Shown here: positions 29,548 through 40,219 of the stretch, piece after piece | Layout of the letters: every line of letters starts with the position of its first letter | Numbering within the stretch: position 1 is the first letter of the stretch | Assembly (NCBI GenBank): GCA_030295235.1 | Contig: AP026176.1 | Coordinates: 186,001 to 250,000, forward strand | Length of the DNA: 64,000 nucleotides | Source of the DNA: Fistulifera solaris | Taxonomy: Eukaryota > Bacillariophyta > Bacillariophyceae > Naviculales > Stauroneidaceae | Direction: 5' to 3' | Notes under the pieces: generated by a model | Told to the model about the DNA's origin: nothing | The model's input: the letters and a program-made list of their open reading frames with translations, nothing else | Database searches by the model: none | Program-made: the position numbers and the translations under genes

Positions 29548-30411
29548 ATGAGGATACGAAGCAACAAGAATACAAAGTCGAGGCTGGCACTGCTACTTTA
29601 TTTCGGTGGGTTGCCCCTCGGCCAACCTAGCCGGATTTTTCGGGCACTCCAACAACAACCAAATAACAATTCATCATCGTGTTCCTTTGAGGATCTCTTT
29701 GCTTCCACTTGCTCTTTGCAAGACTATTGCGCGACTTTGATGCCGATGATGGCCAGTTGTTCCGGTGATATCAGTAATGAATGGTTTATTTTGATTCAAA
29801 TGGAAGAAATTTGTTATTTGACCGAACAACGAGAAAGTAGTTTTGCACGACATTCTTCGACAGAAGAATTACCCGAACGCGGCTTTTGCTCCCTCGAAAG
29901 TGCGTATTTCAATTTCCGCGGCTCTGTCCTAGAAAATGCACAACATCAAGAGATTGTGACGTATCCGGTCAAGGGATTGTTGCAACAAGTGACCTATTAT
30001 CAGCCTTGTGACGACACGGCGGCCGACTCGTTTTTCGGACGAGGCTATTGTGCCGATCCGTGTCCGCAAACGGTCTTGCAAGGATCACTCGTGTGTCAGC
30101 AGCCGTGTCAAACGTGTCCGGACGAACCAACACAAGAAGTCTTGGATTGTTCCAATATTCATCCGACACTCGTCGAAACCTGTAACCAACCAGATTCCTT
30201 TACGGAGGCATTGTTGCAATATTTGAAGAATGAAACGAACAACGATAGTCTGTGGTCGGATACTTCCAGTCAAGTAGAGCTGGAAGGAGACGAAACCACC
30301 AAGAGTCGTACTAGTCCTGCCGAACAGAGTCATGGTTCGTGGGCTTTTCCACTATTCGTCTTTCTACTACTCATCAATGACATATGCATCTTCCAATCAG
30401 CAACGATTTGA
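29548..30411 (+). CDS. secreted Cys-rich surface protein, dispersed paralogue 4
   Basis: A 287-residue protein. An N-terminal hydrophobic stretch (SRLALLLYFGGLPLG) serves as signal peptide or anchor. It is followed by SRIFRALQQQPNNNSSSC, which joins the RxL motif (RALQ, as in paralogues 1 and 2) to a short Asn/Gln-rich run. The Cys domain follows the family order: SCSFEDLF, CSLQDYC, GFCSLE, PCDDT, GYCADPCPQ, CQQPCQTC, LDCSNIHPTLVETC. There is no Thr/Pro stalk, but a polar linker and a C-terminal hydrophobic segment (SWAFPLFVFLLLINDICIF). It lies 23 kb from the array at 2.5-6.2 kb, so it moved or was separated after duplication. RxL plus Asn/Gln-rich plus Cys-rich plus membrane segment is the described order of silicanins; orthology is not shown. 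Confidence 0.75.
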   Translation: MRIRSNKNTKSRLALLLYFGGLPLGQPSRIFRALQQQPNNNSSSCSFEDLFASTCSLQDYCATLMPMMASCSGDISNEWFILIQMEEICYLTEQRESSFARHSSTEELPERGFCSLESAYFNFRGSVLENAQHQEIVTYPVKGLLQQVTYYQPCDDTAADSFFGRGYCADPCPQTVLQGSLVCQQPCQTCPDEPTQEVLDCSNIHPTLVETCNQPDSFTEALLQYLKNETNNDSLWSDTSSQVELEGDETTKSRTSPAEQSHGSWAFPLFVFLLLINDICIFQSATI

Positions 30412-30635
30412 TTCGATTGTACGACTCCCGCGCGCAATACTAGATTCATGCATTGAACAAAGACGAAAAATTGTCTATTACCACGAGTCTTGGAGAAATC
30501 ACTATTTCCCCGGCGGTTTAGCATACACACGCACTTTTTCGAGCAAACATCTAGTTAATTCTATCGTACGACTCTTCTAGCATCCAATATTATATCGTAT
30601 CTACTATCCATTTAGCCATTGTGCGGCGACATGAT

Positions 30636-32388
30636 TTAAAGAACCAATGCCAACAACATGGATGCCATACCCACTACGGCCATGTTCGCCGAGGACGAAT
30701 CGACGGGAGGAGGAACACTGGGTCCCGTGGCGGGAGGAACGGTCGTACCATCCGGAGCACTGGGAGCGGGAGATTCACCGTCTTCGGGTCCACTGCCCGA
30801 GGGGGTCGGCACAATCGTACCAAAGGCCGGAGTGGGGACATCCGATTCACCATCATCACCCGATGTTGGAGCCAACGTACTGTCCGAAGTGGGAGACAAG
30901 GTCGGGGCCGGTGTCGCGGCAAAGTTCTCACCAAACTGGTACGCCGAAATCTGTCCCAATACATCGGCCGCATACACAATGGTACCACGTCCATTCAAGG
31001 CGATATCACCATAGACACCACCCGTGACATTGACGGTCCAGTCCAACTGTCCCAAGTTGCCGACGGGGACCATGTGAACTCCACCATCCGTCGAAACGGT
31101 CGCTTGTGTGGCATAAATAATGTATTGCTGATCTTGCGTCAACAAGAGACGCGACGACACGAGATCGGGAGTGGTGGCGACATTCATGTTGCTGTAATCG
31201 TACGACATGGACCAGATTTGGGGAGCGGCACCGACACCGTACACCATCGGTTGGACGGGATCACTGCTGAGGGTGACTTGGGCACGGGGTCCTTGGTAGG
31301 CCGGAGCGGGTCGATCGGCGCGATCAAAGGTGGCACGACCGGTGCGGCCACGCGAAAAGTACGTACGGGCCAAGGGGGCTTCTCCGAGGTAGCAGTCGGT
31401 GGTAGCCTTGGAGACGGTCCAGTACATGCTGAGACCTCCGTTGGTCAAGACGGGGCCGGTGGTGGTGTGAAAGTCGGTACGACTGCCCATGGGAGCGAAT
31501 CCGAGTCCCTGGCCGTCTCCCATGTACTCCATGGGGAATTGAAAGACAAAGACTTGACCGTCCGTTTCGGCAATCGATGTGGCTGTGCGGGGAGTATCCC
31601 ACGCAAAGAAGAAGACGTCGTTGGTGTTGTTGGCACCGCCGTCGTACCAACCGGCCGTGGGATTGTGGTAGAAACCAATGGGAGAAAAGGGACGGGCCAC
31701 GGCGACGGTACCGTTGGAACCGCTTTCTTGCGACGAATAGTTTTCGGAAAAGATGGGTTCGAGGGGAGCACCGGGTTGCAAGCCGGCCACCGAAAAGATG
31801 GACAAGTATCCTTCCAGAGCATCCACATTGTGTGTAACGAGAATGTGACCTCCGTCACTGTCCGTGACGGGAGTTCCGGCAGCAATACCTTGCAAGGAAG
31901 CCGATTGGAAGATGAGAGCACCCGTCGGGTCGACGGCAATCACACGACTGTCGAGAAAAGAGGAGTGAGAAAAGGAAAGACGTCAGCATTATCATCAACA
32001 AAAGTACTCACGTCGTCGCCAAGGGACTGTTCGTCTTGTCGGTAGCACCATCCGCAATCGCATAAACCAAATAAGGACGCGCGCTGCGGTAGTTAAAAGT
32101 GACACCACTCCAACAACGAATGGCAAAACCGAGATTTTCGGGGACAAAAGTCCACAAGACGGCACCCGTCGTTGGTTCAAAGGCTCGCAAAGTACCATCC
32201 GATGATGTGGAAACAATCATCTTGTTGTCGGGAGACAAGTAGATACCGTTGCCCTGCAAGACTCCGGCGGCCGTGTCATCGGTCGTTCGTCCCGACCACA
32301 ACACCGTCGGATCGAGGTAGTTGAACTCTTGAGCCTGAACGAGGGAGCTCAAGAAGAGAAGAAGAAAGCTCAAGGAGAGTTTCATCAT
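30636..32388 (-). CDS. secreted PQQ-like beta-propeller protein with Pro/Thr/Ser stalk and C-terminal anchor
   Basis: Two exons on the minus strand (32388-32012 and 31947-30636; 64-nt GTGAGT...ACAG intron) encode 562 residues. A signal peptide (MMKLSLSFLLLFLSSLVQA) precedes blade-like repeats such as GNGIYLSPDNKMIVSTSSDG, EPTTGAVLWTFVPEN and NGRGTIVYAADVLGQISAYQ. These are typical of PQQ/WD-type propellers; tryptophan-docking motifs of true PQQ dehydrogenases are not evident, so cofactor binding is uncertain. The C-terminal ~80 residues are Thr/Pro/Ser/Gly-rich (TPAPTLSPTSDS, PSVPPPVDSSS) and end in a hydrophobic tail (MAVVGMASMLLALVL) like a GPI signal. It shares stalk and tail style with the Cys-rich and Thr/Pro-rich genes, suggesting a common surface destination. 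Confidence 0.8.
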
Positions 32389-33000
32389 GGTTGCAAACAA
32401 ATAAATAATACGAATCAAATACTTTGCAACGTCCACCAAGTCGTATTGTGTGTTAATCGTTTCGTCCGTCGAAATGTGAATCTTTGGAGGGAGAAAAACA
32501 CGATGTATTGCACACTTTCGTCATCGATCGAGTGTACGGTTGAACGGATGTTGAAACGGTCCGGTGCTTCTAAATATTTCTTCCGCGCCGACGTAAAGAA
32601 TATTCCCACGATCCATTTTTGTACAATCCACTCCGGCAACGCTTAGAACATTATTTAGTATAGTTAGTTGACAACGGACGTTGGCCTACTCTTAGTCCAT
32701 GAATGAAACGGATGGGAGTATACCTGGCTCCATACTCAACTGTGGGGTTGGATTTGGATACTTACGTGCCACCCATCAGTCCCGCCGCGTGTAAGTCCAC
32801 GCTTTCGGCAGTCCACGAAGCGTGCGCGAAGGACCACACACGAATGCCCAGGGAACATTCGTATCCCTATTTTTTAAAAAGGCAATCAACAGATTATTGA
32901 ACTTCTATAGAAAGACTTAAGACTGCATCTATACTTTGTATCAAAGCAGAAAATATGGAATGACGTTAATGATGATCTTCCCGTTATGTCGCAGCGCACA
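32389..33000. other. intergenic, no gene seen
   Basis: Nothing recognised. Short frames on both strands lack support. Confidence 0.5.
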
Positions 33001-33578
33001 TCATCGTTCGGCCGTACAGATCAACAAATCATTGCGACTATTGATATCTATCCGCAAATCGCGATCTAAATAGAGAGTATCAAACCATCCTTGACCGACG
33101 GGAGGAATTCGATACGAGCCCCATCGCCCCAAATCCAATGTGGCTTCCGAAAAGACAAAATTGGTGCGTTGTCCCGCGCGATCGGGGATGGACAAGGTCC
33201 CCTGGACGCCCAACGATCCACCGTTCACAAACGGAATACAATTTTCGAGACGATTTCCATCAATAATTTGATAAATGGACCCAGGTGGACTCCATCCTTG
33301 GTCGATAAATAGATTGATTTCTTTTTCCGTCGTATACTGCAATTTCCATTTCTTTTGTAAAGGGGTGACGCGGCCGTGGCTTGGACGGGCGACAGTGGTG
33401 CTAATTGGTCTACATAGGATTCAATAGTAGCGCGTTCGGGTTTTTGACGGCATAGTTGCAGTAATTGTTGTTTCAATGGCGCCTTGGGTGACACGCGTTG
33501 CAAAACGTTGAACGCTTGACAACTTGTCGAAATGAAACTCCAGACAAGCAAGAAAGCAACGGATTTTCGAGAGGGCAT
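33001..33578 (-). CDS. plastid fibrillin / PAP-domain protein (one frame break)
   Basis: The ATG at 33578 opens a plastid-type signal (MPSRKSVAFLLVWSFISTSCQA, then FNV with Phe at the cleavage site). The mature part is a compact plastid-lipid-associated/fibrillin domain: PERATIESYVDQLAP helix, YTTEKEINLF (the WxLxYTT signature region), SIYQIIDG, GRWGSYRIPPVGQGWFDTLYLD and the ending LRIDINSRNDLLICTA. Such proteins associate with plastoglobules or thylakoids as lipid binders. The frame breaks at 33353-33356 (AAAA in the sense direction, TACAAAAGAAATGG). With one more A the sense would run Tyr-Lys-Arg-Lys-Trp-Lys-Leu-Gln-Tyr-Thr-Thr. At about 190 residues it is a short member of the family. Confidence 0.8.
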
Positions 33579-34576
33579 TTCAGTTTGACTGTGTCGTTCG
33601 AAACAAAAAGGCAGAGTTAGACCCCTTAGGCTTCCGATTCCAATGGTGAAGAATACAACAATCAAGATTGTCATCGTCGTCTTTCCCTTTGGTCCGCAAA
33701 CGAACGCCCTCGTGTCGTAGCAGTATTGAAGTCGGCTTTTGGCTTTTGCATTTTGCAAATGGTAGCGAATGACAGACGGCGGACGGCGGACGCTACACTA
33801 TGCAGTCATTCTGTAGGGTTTGTGTAGTGACGTACGAAGTTCCAAATCTTAGCGAAGCCCCAACTTGACGTAAAGCTCTTATTGTACAGATCGATGTCAT
33901 TCCTTGGTACTCTTGAGTATGCATAATGTTCTAAGTGACACTCGAATTCAGCGTACCGGTATTCAGCTCGGTAAGTAAGTAGCATTTCGCCGGTTCGCCG
34001 CAATCTGCTTCGCGGTGGAGAAAGATGCAAGATTGGCACTGTACAGTAGAGGCTTATATGGAGAAATGTGTGGCGGTGGTACAGAATGGAACGAACGAGA
34101 AGTTTTCCAGCCATTTCTGTAGGACGCAGTATTTGTCCTACGTGCTTTCAAAGGAACGTGGTGTCAAATGTCAAAAACAGCCGCGCCCCAAAAGAGTTCA
34201 TTTGGCACAAAAACACAAAAAAAGACCTTGGTACTTTCCTCTATTTGTTGTCGCGTACTTTTCAGTGTCAACTTCTATCATCTCTTCTCTCTTCTTATCA
34301 TTTTCATCGATCTACAACGTCGAAAGTAAAGTAAGTAATTATGGTGTTGGTGGGTTGAAATGGATCAGAAGGGATTGTTGGAAGACACCGACGATGATGA
34401 TCACAACATCATTATGATCACCTTGCTTGGATGCTGCGATCACGATGAAACGAGGGAATAACACCGCATGACTTGTCGTTTGCTTTTTAGACGCATCCAG
34501 CGGGAAGCATTTCGTGCTCGTTCTACATCCCGCTTCGTTCGTTCAGTGAGCATCATGCATTATCTAACGCATCGTT
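33579..34576. other. intergenic, no supported gene
   Basis: About 1 kb. A plus-strand frame (34025-34417, 130 codons) has a hydrophobic stretch but no start context, homologue or domain I can defend. Confidence 0.5.
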
Positions 34577-35835
34577 ATGAAAGACATGGCGGAATACAAC
34601 AACTACGAAGACCCATCGAACGATGACCTTATGCGGGCGCCGCGAAGGTTCAAAACTGCCTTTATCTTCTTTTCTTCGGCTCGTCACAAAGAGATGAAAG
34701 AAGAATTGGCTTCGGAAGGAAAAGCAGAAAAGGTGCGTTTCTGGAGATAGTAGCTCATCGGCGGCATGTGTCTCATTGTAGCTCACGCAATGCCTCTCTC
34801 TTTCGTTTGTTGCGTACCTTCCTTCGAATGCCCTGACAATTCGTTTTAAACAGACTACGACGATTGCGAAGGCTCTTTCGAAAGAATGGCGTGAAATGTC
34901 TCCAGCCGACCGCGCCGTTTGGGAAGCCAAATCAAAGATTGACAAGGATCGCTATGATGCGGAAATGGCCACCTTCAAGCAGCACCAGAAGCTTCATAAC
35001 ACGGTACCGGCCAAAAAGGCCAAGAAAGATCCCAGTGCACCCAAGCGACCCATGTCGGCTTTTCTGGCGTTCTCGAATCAACGTCGTGCGGCGCTCAAGC
35101 GTAAGAATCCGGATGCCACCAACGCGGATCTTTCCAAAATGTTGAGTGTCGCTTGGAAAGAAGCCACGGACGAGTTCAAGGCGGAATTCGTTGAAGAAGA
35201 AGCCCGATTGCGTGCACAATACAAGATTGATATTCTGGCGTGGCGCAAAAGAAGTCGGACGAAATCCGTTCCACCATTGGAGGAAACAGGAAAGCCATGC
35301 AGACGGCCTACAAGCCGGATCCATCGACGCGCGTGAAAAAGGAGCCGCTCCGCTGCAGCAACAGCAGCCGCCGGCGGTGCCCAACAACAACAGTGCACTG
35401 AATAATGGCGGCATGTACGGTCTCGGTAATGTTACCGGCTTTGGTCATCAGCAGGGTATGCTGAATGGCATGGGCGGCAGTCAGTTCATGGGTAGCCACT
35501 TCGGACAGTTGCAACAACAGCAACCAGGATCGCAACAGTCGTTCTACAATGCGGGATTTCAAGGCAACGGTCTTCAGGGTAGTTCCTTTCAAGGCGCTAC
35601 CAATCCCGCCATGTACCAGGCCTTCCAGATGCATCCGCAGTTTGCCATGCAAACGCAACAGCACATGGGCGGAGGACCGATGAATCTGTACGGCGGACAG
35701 CAAGGTGGTATGCCACAGGGCAATTACAATTACGGTTTGATGGGATTCTCGTCGGGCTTTGATGCTTATGGTGGTGGAGCCGACAGCAATGCCATGTATC
35801 TTCATCAGCAGCAACATCCTCACGACGGACATTAA
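34577..35835 (+). CDS. double HMG-box protein with Gln/Gly-rich tail (two frame breaks)
   Basis: Exon 1 (34577-34732) encodes APRRFKTAFIFFSSARH, the first half of HMG box A. The 121-nt intron (34733-34853, GTGCGT...ACAG) interrupts the box, and exon 2 resumes TTTIAKALSKEWREMSPADR. Box B begins DPSAPKRPMSAFLAFSNQRR and continues NADLSKMLSVAWKEATDEFK. A Gln/Asn/Gly/Met-rich C-terminal tail to 35835 looks like a low-complexity transcriptional region. The box B end and the tail are separated by two single-base faults: AAAA at 35247-35250 (AWRKKKSDEI expected) and CC at 35345-35346 (KKEPAPLQQ expected). HMG boxes bind and bend DNA. The paralogue at 38938-40219 has the same intron in box A. Confidence 0.82.
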
Positions 35836-36413
35836 GTGATGCTCTGTGTCTTTTAACATTTCGAAGTCCTTGTTTTCGTCGTTCGACTTTTTATACAACT
35901 ACCAATAACATTAAAAGTACTTTTCTTCTATTATAACATTTTTTGATGGTATTTCTATTGTTGTTGACCCGAATTCTATCGTTAGCACGGCACAGGACTC
36001 GGCTACCTTTTTCGTGATGCCAAGTATGTTGCATACAAAGCTCATTAAGATGGACTACCATACCCCAGAATAAGCAACACACTAGGATAAGGTTTATGGA
36101 GATACATTTGTGGCTAGCATCGATGTTGATAATGATTCTTTATACATTAATCATTGAGAATAGGATTCGTCGCTATTTCTCAGTTAGTACTCTATACTCA
36201 AAGTGTAGAAGGAACATCACACGACTGGATGATTTGAGTCGTGAAAGGCCAGAGTGCGCGCTTTTGCATGGTTTGCATTTCTTTCGATGTTCGATCGAAT
36301 GAAGCTGTTCCTATCCTATTCTTTACCATGAAGACTTCTTTTTTGAGTCCTTTGCTTGATTCGTTGTGTCTTTTCGCTTCACTAGTCATTAGCGCTTGAG
36401 CCGAGCAACAATC
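35836..36413. other. intergenic, no gene seen
   Basis: Spacer before the TMCO4-like gene. No repeat or coding signal recognised. Confidence 0.5.
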
Positions 36414-38751
36414 ATGCAAGGTTTTTTGAATCGAGTCAAAGGCGGAAAGCCCGAGTCGTCGAAAGAATCATCCTCGTCTGCTGTTCTGCAATGGCCCGAA
36501 CAGGAACGAAAGTTGTTTTTCGTAAGTGTTTTGTTGCAAGTGACTGACTAGCTATCTGCAAAGGCATCTCATGATCTTATCCTCTTGACGCTATTCTTGT
36601 CGATAGGGTTGTTGGGCTACCGTGTTGATTGCGGCGAATCCTCTCTATTCTCTCGATTGCAACAAACGACGCACTACAGTATTGACGAGTTGGCTGGTCG
36701 CTTCTGCAAAAGCCTTGAGCTTGGATTCTGCCTTGACAGAAGCGTATATTCCCCTCCTTGCGGCCGATTCGATCCCTCCGAGTGATGTGAAACAACAATT
36801 GGCAGAATTCCGCGCGAAAATGGAACCTTATAGGGATGCCTTGTCGCAACCTCTCCAACAATTGTGTCACATGTGGATTCATTTGTTAGTCACCGTACCA
36901 GCAGGGTACGATGCACGGTTGCGGGTGGCTGTAAAAGTATTTGTTGTCTTGCTGTACTTGATGGAGCATTCAAAAGGTGTCGAGGGTTTGGAAGAGGCCA
37001 CCAACTCCTTTTTGGCACTGGAACAGTGTATCGCCCACTATTTACTCCTCTTTTTAGAACAACAACAAAAGAAGAAACAAGAAATGTTGCAAACTGCACA
37101 AAAGAAAGACTCTTCTTCGAAACTGATGCGTCAACTCAAAATTGGCGGAGCCGCGGTCGCCGCGGGAGGCTTGTTTGCGATTACCGGTGGTTTGGCCGCT
37201 CCGGGCATCGCCGCGGGCATTGCGGTGGTTGCGGGAGGTACCGCCATTGGGGCGACGGCGGCGGCCTTGTTTGCGAGTTCCTTGGTCGTGACGGCTTTGT
37301 TTGGAATTGGAGGTGGGACATTGGCGGCCTACAAAATGCAACGCCGAACGGGTGGTTTGACCGAATTTGAAATACAAAGAGAAGCCATCACGTCGGAATC
37401 GCATCTTTCGAGTGTCGTGGCGATATCGGGTTGGCTTCTGGAAGATTCTGATGTTCAGCGACCGTGGGGTGTGGTCCCTTCGAATCCTCCCATCCGTGAT
37501 AGGGTTCAATTATTGGAGCGCTTTTACTCGATGTATTGTCCGGAGCAGTTACCGAACGTCCAACAACATTTGGAACTGTATAAAGATCGAGAAGGCGAAC
37601 TGTGGGAATTGTTGGAATCAACGTATGAACGGAATCCGGATGCACCATTTCCGAGGCCTGGTCAGTCGACTAGAGTGAAAGCATCACGAGAACAGGAGCA
37701 AATGGTCCGAAGCACTTTTGCCGGTCTTGGATTGCTCACTCTCAATGATAGCAAAAAAATAAGTGCGGATCGTCAGGACGCCTTCTTAAAGCCGATTGCT
37801 TTTCCAATACCTTCGACTATGCCAGACGAAAACCAGGACTACAAGCCGCCGAAACATGTCTCGACGGCGTGGGACTACCACGAGGTTTACGGCGGTTTGG
37901 AGCTGTTCACAATCAAGTTTGAAAGCAAAGCTTTGAAGCAACTTTGCGACTCTGCTGGGAGGGCTGTCAGCACCATGATCAAAATGGAAGGAACGAAACA
38001 GGCCCTGAAATACACTGTCATGGCAACGCTTATGACAGCGGTTGCTTTGCCGTCACTATTATTGAAAGTTGCAAACATGATTGATGAAGAATGGACTGTT
38101 ATGTGTGAACGGGCCGACGAAGCTGGCGTAGAATTGGCTCGCGCCTTGCTCTATCATAAGGGAGGTAATCGTCCGGTGACTCTCGTTGGATATTCGTTCG
38201 GAGCGCGGATCATCTATGCTTGTGTCAGGGAGCTCGTTCGGTACCAAAAGCTATGGGAAGAATGGCAAAATAAGCAAGTTAAAACAGAACAAGGAGAGGG
38301 TACGGACGATGTAAAGACGAGGCCAGAAAGCGATGATTTTGCGTCGATGAGAGACCCCTCGAGCATTCTGGAAGATGTCATTTTCATGGGGCTGCCGAAG
38401 GCTTTTCGAGCTCACGAGTGGGAGCTGTTTCGGGGTGTAGTGGCCGGGCGACTCATCAATTGCTTTTCGCAGAAAGATATGATGCTGGGCTTGATGTTTC
38501 GATACAAGCGGCTAAACGTGGAAGGTGTCTGCGGAACAGGACCCGTATCTTCGGCAGGCATCGAGGACATTGATGTTTCCGATTTGGTGTCGGGGCATTC
38601 TGAATACTGTTTCTCAATCCGCGAAATATTGAAACGAGTTCGTTTCGGGCAACCGTTTCAATCTGCTTCGACCAAGTTCAGCAAAGTTGAAGATGAAATA
38701 CTAGCTAATGCTATTGATGAAACGCACACTTTAGATGAGGCAAGTGGCTGA
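36414..38751 (+). CDS. TMCO4/DUF726-family membrane alpha/beta hydrolase
   Basis: Exon 1 (36414-36521) begins MQGFLNRVKGGKPESS and ends KLFF. The 85-nt intron (GTAAGTG...GATAG) is followed by exon 2 (36607-38751), giving 750 residues. The central region has two long Gly/Ala-rich hydrophobic segments (about residues 210-270), then GGTLAAYKMQRRTGGLTEF, SGWL and the lipase nucleophile elbow GYSFGAR with Ser566. Further family features are FMGLPKAF, SQKDMMLG and DLVSGHSEYCFSI. DUF726 proteins include yeast Mil1/Yfl034w and animal TMCO4; they are membrane-associated putative lipases of vesicle traffic. The reading frame is intact across 2.2 kb, in contrast to both flanking HMG genes. Confidence 0.87.
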
Positions 38752-38937
38752 GCATGAATAGAATCGGATTTTGGTCACGAATCGATCCGAGTTTTTGGCC
38801 CAGAATAAGACGGGGGCCCCACCGATAACAAATGTAGCATAAGAATGTAAATGGCAATTAAGAGCGACGTTACTATTGTATTCGGCACATGCTTTATTTT
38901 ATAGGTGCTCAACAATATAGCTATAAATGCGACAACT

Positions 38938-40219
38938 TCATCGAAACCATCCATTGTTTGGAAATCCAGGGGGAAAAGTGAAGCCGCCGTTAGCCTGTTG
39001 ATTGAAAAAGGCATCCGCTGCTGCTTCGTTCCGCAGAATCTCGTCTCCAATTTGTGACTGCTGTAAGATGTTTTGTGCATTATTCGCAAGGAGACGCTGT
39101 GCCAGATTATGAATTCCTTGTTGTTGTTGCCCAGGATATCCGCTTCCTGCAAAAAAGCAAAACGAGTGAGTGAAATGGCTCACGATTTGCCATTCCTTTG
39201 AATTGGAAGTTAGAAACGTACCTGTTATCGAAGATGCTAGCTGTTGCTGAAGCTGGAATGATTGCTGATTGGCAAGCTGCTGCTCCAGACGAATTCTTTC
39301 CGAGAGGTTTTGCAATATCGCAGCATCAATACTATTCGATGCTCCATACACACGGTTATGAAGGGCGCCGAGTAAGTCCGAATTTGATGACGAATAGTTC
39401 GTTGCGTTTGGAAAGTAACTCATTTCTCCCTGATTTTGAATGTTCGCAAGCGATGCTAAGAGTGTGGACTGATCTTGCTTGCTCGTGACGCTGGCATTAG
39501 GCTCGATTGCAGATACGTTCGAAGGAGGTAGTTTGAGTGAATGACCAGTATCTTGCTTTTCTTCTGACACCGTTTTAGGTGCCGATGCTTTCGCTTCTTC
39601 CGCTTTCTTCTTTTCCAAACTACCGCATCCGTCTTGTATTTGGCGCGCAACTCGGCCTCTTCTTGAACGTATTCTTGCTTCATTTCAGGCGACAATTCTT
39701 TCCAAGCTTTGGAGAGCATCTTACTGAGATCAGCGTTTGTTGCAGTGGGATGTTCTCTTTTAACGAAGCGCGGCGTTTGTTGGAGAAAGCCAAAAAGGCC
39801 GACATGGGCCGACGAGGGGCATTGGGGTCTTTGACGTTTGTTTTAGAAAGCTTACGCGCGTGATTGTAAAGCTGCATCTCATGATCGTAGCGTTCTTTGT
39901 CTATCCGCGACTTTTCATTCCATACGGCTCTATCTTCTTCGGACATTTCTCTCCACTCTGTAGAGACCATCTTAGCTATGTTGGTAGTCTATCCTCCGGC
40001 GCAACAGAACCATGAAGAAGGGTAAGATTCCATAAACTAAACACTTCGAGTGATACGAATAGAGCTTACCTTCTCGGTCCTGCCCGCTCTTGCCAGTTCC
40101 TCTTTGATTTGCTTGTGCCTCTGTGAAGAGAAGAAGATGAATGCGGTTTTGAATCTACGGGGAGCAGTCAGCTCGCCTTCGACATCATGATGTGGCGTGA
40201 TTTGGTTGTTTGATGACAT
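38938..40219 (-). CDS. double HMG-box protein, paralogue (three exons, two frame breaks)
   Basis: Minus-strand exons are 40219-40070, 39988-39222 and 39146-38938; the introns (81 and 75 nt) have GTAAGC/ATAG and GTACGT/GCAG borders. Exon 1 carries APRRFKTAFIFFSSQRH of box A, and exon 2 resumes TTNIAKMVSTEWREMS. Box B starts DPNAPRRPMSAFLAFSNKRR. A helical, Gln/Asn-rich tail follows. Two frame faults lie in exon 2: AAAA at 39757-39760 before the MLSKAWKEL helix, and AAAA at 39611-39614 in the basic end of box B. Each is repaired by one more A in the sense strand. The second is at the same place as the first fault of the plus-strand paralogue. It faces its paralogue across the TMCO4-like gene. 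Confidence 0.8.

Noticed and set aside
30621-32045. 474-codon plus-strand Gly/Arg-rich frame
   Set aside because: It is antisense to the propeller gene, whose splice sites, signal peptide and tail fit the minus strand.
32329-32646. Plus-strand frame starting inside the propeller gene
   Set aside because: It starts antisense to the signal-peptide exon and runs into intergenic DNA.
34025-34417. 130-codon plus-strand frame with a hydrophobic stretch
   Set aside because: No start context, paralogue, or signal peptide at the N-terminus; composition is like the flanking intergenic DNA.
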